Origin: Legionella yabuuchiae
Lineage (GTDB): Bacteria; Pseudomonadota; Gammaproteobacteria; Legionellales; Legionellaceae
Assembly (NCBI RefSeq): GCF_900640115.1
Contig: NZ_CAAAIW010000004.1
Coordinates: 1 to 64,000 of the forward strand
DNA length: 64,000 bases
Direction: 5' to 3'
Every line of letters starts with the position of its first letter. Within the stretch, counting starts at the first letter, position 1. The notes below the pieces were generated by a model. It was not told the DNA's origin and made no database searches. It saw nothing but the letters and a program-made list of their open reading frames with translations. The position numbers were made by a program, and so were the translations under genes. Below are positions 18,082 to 27,335 of the stretch, piece by piece.

Positions 18082-18834
18082 ATGAAATTATTAGTAATTG
18101 TTCTTTGTTTATTAAGTGAGCGATTTCTTATACATATGAGTTCGCATCACCGTTTTGAATGGTTTGAACCTTACGCAAATAGCTTTTCTAAGAAATTACC
18201 TGAGAAAGGAATGTGGGCGAATGGCTGGGTCCGTTTGGCTGCTTTAATTTTACCAATAATCACGGTTTCCAGTTTAATCTTCTTTTTTTTAAATAACGTT
18301 GCTTTTGGCTTCGCCAGCTTAATATTTAATATTCTATTGTTCTATTATTGTCTCGGTCCACAAAATCCTTTTTATCCTAAAAGACAGCATACCGAACATG
18401 AAATTACCCCCGATGAAGTAGGAGCATACCTAGCGGATGTAAATGGACAATTATTTACTGTTATTTTTTGGTATATCGTTATCGGACCAATAGGAATATT
18501 GGCTTACCGAATGATATCACTATCTCGGTCGCTCAATATTACTAAGCCTGCGGCTAGCCTGCTTACCGCTTTACTAGACTGGATTCCTGCTAAAATGACC
18601 TCATTTCTTTATTTATTAGTGGGCAATTTTCAGGCTGGATTAAGTTATTTTCTAAAGTATTTTTTTATGTCACCTGAAGCGAATCGCTTAATGCTAATTC
18701 AGTGTGGCCTGCAAGCGGTTGAAAAGGAGCAGGAATCTCAGATGCTTTTGCCGCAAGCTGAAACATTAGTTGAACACGCGGTGATAGTACTGTTAGTCTT
18801 CTTAGCTATCTTTACCATGGTGGCCTGGCTATGA
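18082..18834 (+). CDS. ampE: AmpE-like inner membrane protein
   Basis: The 250-aa product has four or so membrane segments and the AmpE pattern. There is an N-terminal helix then the HHRFEWFEPY region, a central LYYCLGP-like stretch (FYYCLGPQNPFYP), the Asp/Glu-bearing GAYLADVNGQLF, FWYIVIGPIGILAYRM, and LLDWIPAKMTSFLYLLVGNF. In enterobacteria AmpE is linked to beta-lactamase induction through AmpD. Here no ampD neighbour exists, and the gene sits upstream of the lipoprotein and aceEF genes, so the regulatory role is unproved. TAGGAG precedes the ATG by six bases. The stop overlaps the next gene start (ATGA). Confidence 0.88.
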   Translation: MKLLVIVLCLLSERFLIHMSSHHRFEWFEPYANSFSKKLPEKGMWANGWVRLAALILPIITVSSLIFFFLNNVAFGFASLIFNILLFYYCLGPQNPFYPKRQHTEHEITPDEVGAYLADVNGQLFTVIFWYIVIGPIGILAYRMISLSRSLNITKPAASLLTALLDWIPAKMTSFLYLLVGNFQAGLSYFLKYFFMSPEANRLMLIQCGLQAVEKEQESQMLLPQAETLVEHAVIVLLVFLAIFTMVAWL

Positions 18835-19199
18835 TGAAAGTGATCGTTACTTTGCTGACTTTACTCTTATCCGCTTGTGCGCAGCATTCACTGACCCCAG
18901 CAGAAGTAGTGTGTAAGGCAGAATGCCAGAAACGCTTCGAGGCTTGCTGTATGGTTTGTAAAAATAATTGTAAACATTGCTCTTTTTCTACCACCCAGAC
19001 CGCAGCTCGCAGTTACGCTAAATTTAAACATCGGCAATGTGTCCAAGGTGCTATGATTTCACGCGAGTTGCAATCCTTTCGCGATCCACTACAATGCAGC
19101 AAAACTACGTGCGAATGCATCGGGGACTACCGTATTTGTGAACAATCCTGCACAGGCTTGATTCACAAACGATTACAAGTTGCCCCAACATGCTGCTAA
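18831..19199 (+). CDS. cysteine-rich lipoprotein of unknown function
   Basis: The 122-aa protein has a signal peptide with the lipobox LLSAC at residues 12-16. The mature part contains 15 further Cys, some paired (CC, CEC, CxxC-like KNNCKHC), ending in PTCC. Such density in a small periplasmic protein suggests multiple disulfides or metal binding. It overlaps the ampE stop by 4 bp and lies 24 bp before aceE. No family name is recognised from memory beyond 'conserved lipoprotein'. Localisation to the membrane periplasmic face is a firm inference; function is unknown. Confidence 0.8.
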   Translation: MMKVIVTLLTLLLSACAQHSLTPAEVVCKAECQKRFEACCMVCKNNCKHCSFSTTQTAARSYAKFKHRQCVQGAMISRELQSFRDPLQCSKTTCECIGDYRICEQSCTGLIHKRLQVAPTCC

Positions 19200-19223
19200 T
19201 TTTTCTTCAGACGAGGAAACTTA

Positions 19224-21884
19224 ATGTCCATCGAAAATACAAAAGATATAGATCCAGTTGAAACCAGAGAGTGGCTAGATGCTTTAGAATCTGTTGTTGC
19301 TCATGAAGGCAGTGACCGAGCAAAGTTCATTCTCAAGCAATTATTGGAACAGGCAAATGCTTCAGGTATAAAACTCGCATCGTCTATCCATACGCCTTAT
19401 CGCAATACAATAAGACCTCATGAAGAGCAGCAAATGCCTCCTGATGAGGGAATTGCTAAGCGCATTAGCGCTCTAATTCGATGGAATGCCGTTGCTATGG
19501 TTCTGCGTGCGGGTAAGTATGCTCCTGAGTTGGGTGGGCATATTGCAACGTATGCTTCCGCATCGACGCTCTATGAAATCGGGTTTAATTACTTTTTTAA
19601 GGGACCTGAGAAAAATGGCGGTGATTTACTGTATATTCAAGGTCATTCTTCTCCTGGTATCTATGCGCGCGCTTTCTTAGAAGGTCGTTTATCAGAACAG
19701 CAGCTTGATCATTTCAGACAAGAAGTGGAAGTGGACGGATTGTCTTCTTATCCGCATCCGTGGTTAATGGGGGATTTTTGGCAGTTTCCCACCGTTTCAA
19801 TGGGACTTGGCCCTTTACAAGCAATTTATCAAGCGCGTTTCCTGAAGTATTTAGAACACCGAGGCTTGATTGAAAATAACGGACGGAAAGTTTGGGCATT
19901 TCTAGGGGATGGTGAAACAGATGAGCCTGAATCTTTAGGAGCCTTAACTATTGCCGCGCGAGAAAAGTTAGATAATTTGATTTTTGTAATCAACTGCAAC
20001 CTCCAACGGCTTGATGGGCCGGTTCGTGGTAATGGAAAAATCATACAGGAGCTTGAAGGAGTTTTCCGTGGTGCTGGTTGGAATGTAATTAAAGTGATTT
20101 GGGGTGGGCGTTGGGATCCACTGTTAGCTCGAGACAAGGATGGTATTTTACAAAAACGCATGGAAGAGTGCGTCGATGGTGATTATCAAGCTTATAAGGC
20201 AAACGATGGCGCCTATGTGCGAGAGCATTTCTTTAATCAGTATCCTGAACTTAAAAAAATGGTTGAGCATATGTCGGATGAAGAAATCTGGCGCTTGAAT
20301 CGTGGTGGTCATGATGCTCAGAAAGTTTATGCTGCCTATGCTGAAGCGGTAGCACACACCGGGACGCCGACGGTAGTCTTAGCTAAAACCATTAAAGGAT
20401 ATGGAATGGGGGCAGCCGGCGAGGGAATGAACATCACACATCAGCAAAAGAAGATGACTGTAGAGCAGTTACGAGCGTTTCGTGATCGCTTTAGCATCCC
20501 CGTTAGTGACGATAAAATTACCGACGTGCCGTTTTACCGTCCAGATGAAGACAGCCCCGAAATTCAGTTCTTACGAAAGCAACGTGAAGCATTAGGCGGG
20601 TTCTTACCTCATCGTAGTCATGAGTGTGAGTCATTGAGTGTTCCTGAGCTTGAAGCTTTTTCTACCGTTACAAAAAATTCAGGTGATCGTGAAATTTCAA
20701 CGACGATGGCGTTTGTTCGTATTCTTTCCGTTTTACTAAAAGATAAAGAGCTTGGTAAACGCATTGTGCCAATTGTTCCCGATGAATGCCGCACGTTTGG
20801 TATGGAAGGATTATTCAGACAGGTTGGAATTTATTCTCCTGTTGGCCAGCTTTATACCCCAGTGGATCATGAGCAAGTCATGTTTTACAAAGAAGCTAAG
20901 GATGGGCAGATCCTAGAAGAAGGAATTAATGAAGCGGGAGCATTTTGCTCATGGATTGCAGCAGCAACTTCATACAGTACAAACAGCTTGCCAATGATTC
21001 CTTTTTACATCTATTACTCCATGTTTGGCTTCCAGCGCGTAGGAGATTTGGCTTGGGCAGCTGGGGATATGAAAGCACGCGGATTTTTATTAGGTGGAAC
21101 AGCAGGGCGCACCACCTTGGCGGGAGAAGGCTTACAACACCAAGATGGGCATAGCCAAATTTATGCCTCTACTATCCCAAATTGTGTGAGCTACGACCCA
21201 ACCTATGCTTACGAGCTTGCAGTCATCATTCAAGATGGTTTGCGTCGTATGTATAAAAATCAGGAAAATGTGTTTTATTACATTACTGTGATGAATGAAA
21301 ATTATCATCACCCCGATATGCCAGAAGGAGTAGAAGAGGGCATTATTAAAGGCATGTACCTGATTGAAAAATGTGCTAAACCTTCTAAAAAACATGTTCA
21401 ATTGATGGGATCAGGGACTATTTTAAGAGAAGTCCTTGAGGCTTCCAGTATGTTAAAGGAAGATTTTTCAATTACCTCGGATGTATGGAGCGTAACAAGC
21501 TTTAATGAACTTAGAAAAGAAGGGCTTGAAGTGGAGCGATTTAATCGTATGCACCCAGGTGAACAACCGAGAGAGAGTTATGTCACTCAGCAATTGGCAG
21601 ATATGAAAGGCCCTGTTATTGCTGCAACTGACTATATACGCTTATATGCTGATCAGATTCGACAGTTTATAAACGTTCCGTATACAACGTTAGGCACCGA
21701 CGGATTTGGACGAAGTGATACTCGAGCCAAATTACGTCATTTCTTTGAAGTGGACGCCAAGTTCATCGTGGTAGCAGCATTAACTGCTTTAGCCAATGAA
21801 GGAACGATTCCAAAGTCCACCGTTAAAGACGCATTTAAACGATACGATATCGATCAGGATAAGCTTAATCCGGCAACGCATTAA
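19224..21884 (+). CDS. aceE: pyruvate dehydrogenase E1 component (homodimeric type)
   Basis: At 886 aa it matches the full-length gammaproteobacterial AceE. The thiamin diphosphate motif starts at WAFLGDGETDEPESLG and ends at the Asn in NLIFVINCNLQRLDG (residues ~228-270). The active-site stretch GEGMNITHQQKKM, the transketolase-like central HPDMPEGVEEGIIKGMY and the C-terminal TLGTDGFGRSDTR are all present. The enzyme decarboxylates pyruvate and acetylates the lipoyl groups of AceF. GAGG precedes the ATG. It leads the PDH operon; aceF follows after 83 bp and lpd after 23 bp. No pdhR regulator is next to it. Confidence 0.97.
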   Translation: MSIENTKDIDPVETREWLDALESVVAHEGSDRAKFILKQLLEQANASGIKLASSIHTPYRNTIRPHEEQQMPPDEGIAKRISALIRWNAVAMVLRAGKYAPELGGHIATYASASTLYEIGFNYFFKGPEKNGGDLLYIQGHSSPGIYARAFLEGRLSEQQLDHFRQEVEVDGLSSYPHPWLMGDFWQFPTVSMGLGPLQAIYQARFLKYLEHRGLIENNGRKVWAFLGDGETDEPESLGALTIAAREKLDNLIFVINCNLQRLDGPVRGNGKIIQELEGVFRGAGWNVIKVIWGGRWDPLLARDKDGILQKRMEECVDGDYQAYKANDGAYVREHFFNQYPELKKMVEHMSDEEIWRLNRGGHDAQKVYAAYAEAVAHTGTPTVVLAKTIKGYGMGAAGEGMNITHQQKKMTVEQLRAFRDRFSIPVSDDKITDVPFYRPDEDSPEIQFLRKQREALGGFLPHRSHECESLSVPELEAFSTVTKNSGDREISTTMAFVRILSVLLKDKELGKRIVPIVPDECRTFGMEGLFRQVGIYSPVGQLYTPVDHEQVMFYKEAKDGQILEEGINEAGAFCSWIAAATSYSTNSLPMIPFYIYYSMFGFQRVGDLAWAAGDMKARGFLLGGTAGRTTLAGEGLQHQDGHSQIYASTIPNCVSYDPTYAYELAVIIQDGLRRMYKNQENVFYYITVMNENYHHPDMPEGVEEGIIKGMYLIEKCAKPSKKHVQLMGSGTILREVLEASSMLKEDFSITSDVWSVTSFNELRKEGLEVERFNRMHPGEQPRESYVTQQLADMKGPVIAATDYIRLYADQIRQFINVPYTTLGTDGFGRSDTRAKLRHFFEVDAKFIVVAALTALANEGTIPKSTVKDAFKRYDIDQDKLNPATH

Positions 21885-21967
21885 GTTAACAAAAACCTGT
21901 GGTGTTGATGCTAGTGTTTATCAAGACCACATACATGTATTGATCCAGAGGGTGAGAGATAATTCAT

Positions 21968-23623
21968 ATGGCAGATGACAATAAGATAACCGTGCCAGAC
22001 ATTGGTGGAGCCACTGATGTTGATGTAATTGAAATTCTGGTTAAATCAGGGGATGAAATCAGTAAGGATACACCGCTAATCACATTAGAATCGGATAAGG
22101 CGAGCATGGATATCCCTTCTCCCAAAGCCGGTACAGTTAAATCGATTGAGCTAAATGCTGGCGATAAAGTCTCTGAAGGCGACTTAATTTTAATATTAGA
22201 GGACGAAGAAAGAGCTTCATCTGAAAAGAAAAAAGAGAAGAAAAAAGACGAAACACAACATGAAGATACGAAGAGCGATCAAAAACCCAGCGAAGTCAAA
22301 AATGAACGCGCTTCACAAGCAAAGACAAAAGAAGAGATTAAGGTTCCAGATATTGGCGGCGCAACTCAGGTAGAAGTGATTGAGGTCTTTGTAAGCAAGG
22401 GAGATAAACTCAGTAAAGACGATTCAATCATTACATTGGAATCCGATAAGGCCAGCATGGAAATTCCCTGTCCTAAAGAAGGCGTTGTGCAAGACGTCAA
22501 GGTTAAAGTTGGTGATAAAGTTTCTGAAGGCGATTTAATTCTTGTTTTAGAAACCAGCGAAAGTATTGCAGAAGAAACCGAATCAAAAGAGAAACAACCC
22601 CAGAGAAAGGCGGAGTCAGAACAAGAGGAAACAGACGTCAAAGCATTAAAAAAACCAGAAAAGCAGGTTCCAGGCGAACCTTCCAAGTCATTTGCTTTAC
22701 CCTCTGAATCATTCACGGAAGCAGGGACTTCTGTTTTTGCAGGCCCTGCTGTGCGACGTTTAGCGCGGGAGTTGGGGGTTCATCTAAAACAAGTTAAAGG
22801 ATCAGGCAGAAAGTCTAGAATTACGAAAGAAGATGTTCATGAATACGTTAAAGCTAGGTTGCAAGATAAATCTGCGGCTAGCGGTTTGGCGTTACCCCCC
22901 GCACCTAGCATTGATTTTAGTAAGTTTGGTGAAGTCGAAACCAAGCCTTTGAATAAGATTAAACGCTTAACCGGAGAAAACGTTCACCGAGCCTGGTTAA
23001 CCATTCCTCATGTCACACAATTTGATGAGGCAGATATTACAGAACTCGAAGTATTTCGAAAACAAGAGGCTGAGGCTGCGAAAGAAGCTGGTTATAAGCT
23101 AACGTTACTTGCTTTTGTCTGTAAAACCGTCAGTAAAGCGTTGGCGCAATTTCCACAGTTTAATACTTCTCTGGATCCTGGTGGTGAACAGTTAATTTAC
23201 AAAAAATACTGTAATATTGGTGTTGCGGTTGAAACGCCAAACGGGTTGGTGGTGCCAGTGATTAAAGAGGTAGATAAATTATCCGTGAGCGATATCGCGA
23301 AAGAAATGTCACGATTAAGCACCAAAGCACGAGAAAAGGGGTTGATGCCAGCGGATATGAGTGGCGGGTGTTTCACTATATCTAGCTTAGGCGGCATAGG
23401 TGGTACGGCATTTACGCCAATTGTTAATAGCCCAGAAGTGGCTATTTTAGGCTTGTCGCGGTCAATTATGAAGCCAGTCTATCGCAATAAACAGTTTGAG
23501 CCACGACTCATGCTGCCACTGTCACTTTCGTATGATCATCGCGTGATCGATGGTGCAGAAGCCGCGCGGTTTACGCGCTATTTAGCCGATAGCTTAGAAG
23601 ATATCCGCAAAATTTTATTATAG
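21968..23623 (+). CDS. aceF: pyruvate dehydrogenase E2, dihydrolipoamide acetyltransferase
   Basis: The 551-aa protein has two lipoyl domains (residues ~5-78 and ~122-195), each with the lipoylated Lys in ESDKASM. They are joined by linkers very rich in Lys and Glu rather than the usual Ala/Pro. A peripheral subunit-binding domain follows (AGPAVRRLARELGVHLKQV, ~258), then the acyltransferase core with the catalytic LSLSYDHRVIDGAEAARF near the end. It transfers acetyl from lipoyl to CoA and forms the PDH core. E. coli has three lipoyl domains; two is normal for many other gammaproteobacteria. Confidence 0.97.
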   Translation: MADDNKITVPDIGGATDVDVIEILVKSGDEISKDTPLITLESDKASMDIPSPKAGTVKSIELNAGDKVSEGDLILILEDEERASSEKKKEKKKDETQHEDTKSDQKPSEVKNERASQAKTKEEIKVPDIGGATQVEVIEVFVSKGDKLSKDDSIITLESDKASMEIPCPKEGVVQDVKVKVGDKVSEGDLILVLETSESIAEETESKEKQPQRKAESEQEETDVKALKKPEKQVPGEPSKSFALPSESFTEAGTSVFAGPAVRRLARELGVHLKQVKGSGRKSRITKEDVHEYVKARLQDKSAASGLALPPAPSIDFSKFGEVETKPLNKIKRLTGENVHRAWLTIPHVTQFDEADITELEVFRKQEAEAAKEAGYKLTLLAFVCKTVSKALAQFPQFNTSLDPGGEQLIYKKYCNIGVAVETPNGLVVPVIKEVDKLSVSDIAKEMSRLSTKAREKGLMPADMSGGCFTISSLGGIGGTAFTPIVNSPEVAILGLSRSIMKPVYRNKQFEPRLMLPLSLSYDHRVIDGAEAARFTRYLADSLEDIRKILL

Positions 23624-23646
23624 TTTTTGAAACAAGAGGCTTTAAG

Positions 23647-25071
23647 ATGAGCAAACAAGTAAAGACCGAAGTCGTTGTAATCGGCAGTGGCCCTGGAGGG
23701 TATACCGCAGCATTTAGAGCGGCTGATTTAGGTAAAAAGGTGGTGCTTATTGAGCGCTATGAGAATATTGGTGGGGTATGCTTAAATGTTGGGTGTATTC
23801 CTTCAAAGGCATTGCTTCATGTTGCTAAAGTGTTGGACGAAACGCATGAAATGGCCGATTACGGTATCAGCTTTAATAAGCCTAAAATCGAAGCCGAAAA
23901 ATTAGTTGCTTGGAAAAACAAAGTGGTTGGCAAATTAACCAGTGGTTTAAAAGCTTTGGCTAAACAGCGTAAAGTAGACATTATTACTGGAACTGCTAAT
24001 TTCAGTGGCTCTCATAAAGTTACCGTTCAGGGTAAGGGTGAAACCATTGAAGTAGAATTCGAGAACGCCATTATTGCCGTAGGTAGTGAGTCGGTTAACT
24101 TACCGTTTATTCCTGAAGACAAACGTATTTTCAGTTCTACCGGAGCACTTGAACTTGCAGATATTAAAGGTAATATGCTTGTTCTGGGTGGCGGTATTAT
24201 TGGCCTGGAAATGGCAACGGTCTACGCCGCATTGGGTGTTGAGGTTACTGTTGTAGAGTTTATGGATCAGTTGATTCCTGGAGCAGATGCAGATTTAGTT
24301 AAAGTGCTACAAAAACGCATGTCTGATAAAGGTATTAAGTTTTTACTAAAGACTAAAGTCACCAAGATGGATGCTAAAAAAGATGGCATTTACGTGACAA
24401 TGGAAGGTGAACATGCCACGGACAAGCCTTTGTCGTTTAAGCAAGTTCTAGTCTCAGTTGGACGCAAGCCCAATGGTGGAAGAATTGATGCTGATAAAGC
24501 GGGCGTCAAGGTAGATGAGCGTGGTTTTATTCCTACTGATAAACAAATGCGCACAAACGTGGATCACATTTTTGCCATTGGTGATGTGGTTGGCCAACCG
24601 ATGTTAGCACATAAAGCCATTCCAGAGGGTAAAGTCGCCGCTGAGGTCATTTGCGGTAAAAAGCATTACTTTGATCCTCGCTGTATAGCCAGTGTGGCTT
24701 ATACCGATCCAGAATTAGCCTGGGCAGGACTCACTGAGAAAGAAGCTAAGGAAAAAAATGTGGCTTATGAAAAAGCTACATTTCCTTGGGCTGCCAGCGG
24801 TAGAGCTTTAAGTATGGGTCGCGAAGAAGGAATGACCAAACTATTATTTTGCCCTGATACCAACCGTATTTTAGGTGCCGGAATTGTAGGGATTAATGCG
24901 GGCGATTTGATTTCTGAAGCTGCCTTGGCTATTGAAATGGGTTGTGATGTGGAAGATATTGCACTCACCATTCATCCGCATCCAACGCTCTCAGAAACAG
25001 TTGCGCAAGCGGCTGAAATATTTGAAGGTACAATTACAGACTTGTATATGCCTAAGAAAAAGAAAAAATAA
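23647..25071 (+). CDS. lpd: dihydrolipoamide dehydrogenase (E3)
   Basis: The 474-aa flavoprotein has the FAD motif VVIGSGPGGYTAAFRA, the redox disulfide in GGVCLNVGCIPSKALL, a second nucleotide-binding motif VLGGGIIGLEMATVYAALG and the C-terminal catalytic HPHPTLSE. It reoxidises dihydrolipoyl groups of AceF with NAD+ and may also serve 2-oxoglutarate dehydrogenase. The C-terminus is an unusual run of five Lys. Downstream lies a palindromic repeat rather than a T-tailed terminator. Confidence 0.97.
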   Translation: MSKQVKTEVVVIGSGPGGYTAAFRAADLGKKVVLIERYENIGGVCLNVGCIPSKALLHVAKVLDETHEMADYGISFNKPKIEAEKLVAWKNKVVGKLTSGLKALAKQRKVDIITGTANFSGSHKVTVQGKGETIEVEFENAIIAVGSESVNLPFIPEDKRIFSSTGALELADIKGNMLVLGGGIIGLEMATVYAALGVEVTVVEFMDQLIPGADADLVKVLQKRMSDKGIKFLLKTKVTKMDAKKDGIYVTMEGEHATDKPLSFKQVLVSVGRKPNGGRIDADKAGVKVDERGFIPTDKQMRTNVDHIFAIGDVVGQPMLAHKAIPEGKVAAEVICGKKHYFDPRCIASVAYTDPELAWAGLTEKEAKEKNVAYEKATFPWAASGRALSMGREEGMTKLLFCPDTNRILGAGIVGINAGDLISEAALAIEMGCDVEDIALTIHPHPTLSETVAQAAEIFEGTITDLYMPKKKKK

Positions 25072-25080
25072 GAATATAAA

Positions 25081-25155
25081 TACCCGGGATCGTTCAAAAT
25101 GCGGCAGGGCGAAAAAGAAAAGGCATACATCACTCATTTTGAACGATCACGAGTA
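25081..25155. repeat. TA-flanked palindromic repeat, short copy
   Basis: The arms at 25081-25100 (TACCCGGGATCGTTCAAAAT) and ~25136-25155 are near-perfect reverse complements. The middle (GCGGCAGGGCGAAAAAG) matches the middle of the longer copies at 27131 and 46234. It lies 10 bp after the lpd stop and may end or protect the PDH message. Confidence 0.8.
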
Positions 25156-25316
25156 TCCACTTGAAAATACTGGATTTTCGCTATTGCTTTTTACGCCAGG
25201 ATTTGTTCAAACAATCAAATAGCGAAATAACCAGTCTTTTCATTTCCGATGGGTATACAAGCTAATAGCGCTGAATTTGCATGCTACGAATTCAACTGCT
25301 TGTTCTAGGTTAAAGG

Positions 25317-25490
25317 CAGGGCTGTTCCATCAAAATGACGTCTTTGCGAACGAAGTGAAGCAATCCAGGCCGATGTGCATCAAAAACATCGAACTGGATT
25401 GCTTCGCCATGGCTCGCAACGACGATTTTTGAGTTAGAAAGGGTCAACTATGCTTATAAGTGCACATAACTTTATGGTGGGACAGCCCTG
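25317..25490 (-). mobile_element. MITE copy 1 (174 bp) with 10-bp target duplication
   Basis: The ends are CAGGGCTGTTCCATCA and the reverse-complement-like TGGTGGGACAGCCCTG. It is flanked by identical direct repeats AGGTTAAAGG at 25307-25316 and 25491-25500. The interior holds a long hairpin with arms around GAAGCAATCCAG and CTGGATTGCTTC. It is oriented opposite to the copies at 52833 and 58451 and carries no ORF of its own. The rest of the gap between lpd and rimI (25156-25306 and 25501-25553) holds only a loose inverted pair around TTCGCTATT near 25175 and no gene. Confidence 0.88.
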
Positions 25491-25553
25491 AGGTTAAAGG
25501 GATTAGGCTTGACTTTGGAGAGTTAATTAAAATGACCAAAGTTCAGTTAAGTA

Positions 25554-26063
25554 ATGTTAACTGGAGTAAATGTGGATCATGATCATTCCTTAAGCACAAA
25601 TGCTCATTTTCAGCTAAGACCAATGGAACTTGGGGATATTGACCAAGTATTTTCCATTGAATCTACCGCCCATAAAACGCCCTGGTGTAGAAAAGTAATT
25701 CAGGATTGTGTTCTCATTGGTTATCACTGTCGCGTGCTAGAAATTATTCAAGACTCCACTTTGCAAATTGTGGCTTATACCATTTCTCGCATTGAAGACT
25801 CCAATTGTCATATTCTCAATCTGTGTGTCGCTCCTTTATACCAAGGACTTGGATATGGTCGGTTAATTCTAAACGATTTGATCGATATGGTAAAAATACA
25901 CCCTGAACTTAACCAAAGTTCCTTAGAGGTTCGTCAAAGCAATACAAAGGCGATACGTTTGTATGAACAACTGGGATTTTCGAAAGTCGGGGCTAAAGAA
26001 GCTTATTATAAGGATGAGGACGGAATAGAAGATGCAATAGTCTATCAAAAATGGACTGAATAG
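25554..26063 (+). CDS. rimI: GNAT acetyltransferase, probable RimI
   Basis: The 169-aa protein has a GNAT fold with the acetyl-CoA loop VAPLYQGLGYGRLILNDLI (R/Q-x-x-G-x-G/A type) and the RimI-like features TPWCRK, NLCVAPLYQGLGYG, and EVRQSNTKAIRLYEQLGFSKVG followed by YY. RimI acetylates the N-terminal Ala of ribosomal protein S18. The ATG at 25554 has a weak Shine-Dalgarno. An in-frame GTG at 25572 sits five bases after CTGGAG and gives a 163-aa protein nearer the usual ~150, so it may be the true start. The tsaB gene that often precedes rimI is absent. Other GNAT substrates cannot be excluded. Confidence 0.82.
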   Translation: MLTGVNVDHDHSLSTNAHFQLRPMELGDIDQVFSIESTAHKTPWCRKVIQDCVLIGYHCRVLEIIQDSTLQIVAYTISRIEDSNCHILNLCVAPLYQGLGYGRLILNDLIDMVKIHPELNQSSLEVRQSNTKAIRLYEQLGFSKVGAKEAYYKDEDGIEDAIVYQKWTE

Positions 26064-26074
26064 ATTATTGGATT

Positions 26075-26239
26075 TATACCCGTGATCGTTCAAAATGCGT
26101 GATTTATGCCGTTTCTTTTTCGACCTGGCGCATTTTAAAAAAATTCGCAAGGGAATGAGCCATTACTCGCTTTTTAAAATGCAGCAGTGCTAAAAATTAA
26201 GACGCCAAAAAACACGCATTTTGAACGATCACGGGTATA
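26075..26239. repeat. TA-flanked nested palindrome, full-length copy
   Basis: The outer arms 26075-26101 and 26213-26239 are perfect 27-bp reverse complements with core CCCGTGATCGTTCAAAATGC. Inside is a second inverted pair around GCATTTTAAAAA and TTTTTAAAATGC. The ends read TATACCC and GGGTATA, so the element body is bordered by TA. It starts 12 bp after the rimI stop and separates it from the convergent exonuclease gene. Confidence 0.88.
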
Positions 26240-26284
26240 TTTGCTTGTCGATTGCCTCTGTATCACTTTGATTTTTATTGCTAT

Positions 26285-27055
26285 TTAATCTATCTGATTA
26301 AGGAACGCTTGCAAGTGCGATTTATCAACCTCGGTCTTAAGATAATTTTTTAAGCGCTCTATGGATAAATTGTATTCTGATTCGTTCATTGTGTGGCGCA
26401 TTAGTTCGAATTTTAAATAGACACAATAAGTATTTAGCACATCCGTCTCACAATAATCTCGAATCCCTTTCAAATTACCATTGAGGTATTCATCCCAAAC
26501 CTTCGCACCACTCATTCCCATTTTCCCTGGGAATCCAAGCATGGTTGAGATCTCATCTAAAGGCGCAAAGGCTTTATTTTGATAGCTTGCTAACACATCC
26601 ATCAGATCCAAATGACGATAATGAAATCGATTTAAGTAATTGTTGTAGCGAAATGATTGCTGATGATCCCCAGTTTCCCAATAGGTGGACGCGGAGATAC
26701 CATGATATAAAGCTCTGAAATGTAACACCGGTAAATCAAAACCGCAGCCATTCCAACTGACCAAAGTTGGCGTATTTTTATCGATGCCATGGAAAAAACG
26801 CTGGATTAATTCGCGCTCATCAGCCGTTTCCTCACCCAAAGACCAAACCTTCAATTGCGATGAATTACTTAATACTAAGGATATCGCTACGACTTTCTGT
26901 AAATAGTGGGGAAGGAATTCATTGCCGGTTTTTGCGCGCCGCATAGCAAACATGGCTTTAGCCGTTTCTTCATCAGATAAGTCATGTAAGTCATAGAGTT
27001 TACGGCCACTGTCAATATCTGGGACAGTTTCTATATCAAATACAAGTACAGTCAT
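26285..27055 (-). CDS. PolB-like 3'-5' exonuclease (DEDD superfamily)
   Basis: The 256-aa protein shows the three exonuclease motifs: Exo I LVFDIETVPD with Asp6 and Glu8, Exo II LVSWNGCGFDLPVLHFRAL with the Asp, and Exo III near YCETDVLNTYCVYLKFEL. It matches the predicted 3'-5' exonucleases related to the proofreading domain of DNA polymerase B that occur as stand-alone proteins. It probably trims DNA or RNA 3' ends with two Mg ions; its pathway is unknown. It lies between two copies of the TA-flanked repeat. Confidence 0.88.
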   Translation of the reverse strand: MTVLVFDIETVPDIDSGRKLYDLHDLSDEETAKAMFAMRRAKTGNEFLPHYLQKVVAISLVLSNSSQLKVWSLGEETADERELIQRFFHGIDKNTPTLVSWNGCGFDLPVLHFRALYHGISASTYWETGDHQQSFRYNNYLNRFHYRHLDLMDVLASYQNKAFAPLDEISTMLGFPGKMGMSGAKVWDEYLNGNLKGIRDYCETDVLNTYCVYLKFELMRHTMNESEYNLSIERLKNYLKTEVDKSHLQAFLNQID

Positions 27056-27130
27056 ATCGGAAAAGCTCGCGCATATTAAACAGTGGATAAGCTACCACAT
27101 CTTTAATTTTAAATAAAATTTTGATACTAA

Positions 27131-27292
27131 TATACGATTGATCGTTCAAACATGCGTGTTTTTAGACCCCTTTATTTTTGCCCTGCTGCATTTTCAAATA
27201 ACTCGCAAGCGAATGAACCATTACTTGCTTTTTAAAATGCAGCAGGGCGAAAATAAAAAGCATAAATCACACAGGTTGAACGATCACAGGTA
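27131..27292. repeat. TA-flanked nested palindrome, diverged copy
   Basis: The outer arms (TATACGATTGATCGTTCAAA at left, GTTGAACGATCACAGGTA at right) are imperfect. The inner arms 27180-27194 and 27234-27248 are a perfect 15-bp pair (GCCCTGCTGCATTTT and complement). It lies upstream of both the exonuclease (minus) and transglycosylase (plus) genes, so their promoters must lie within or next to it. Confidence 0.85.
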
Positions 27293-27335
27293 AAACATGA
27301 TGCAAATTATCAAATCATTTTAAAGGATGCCTTTA

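Noticed and set aside
25170-25235. Loose inverted pair TTCGCTATT / AATAGCGAA downstream of lpd
   Set aside because: The arms are short, the loop is long and no T-run follows, so it does not support a terminator or riboswitch.
25081-27292. Possible CRISPR array from clustered repeats
   Set aside because: The repeats are palindromes separated by whole genes, not short direct repeats with uniform spacers, and no cas genes are present.
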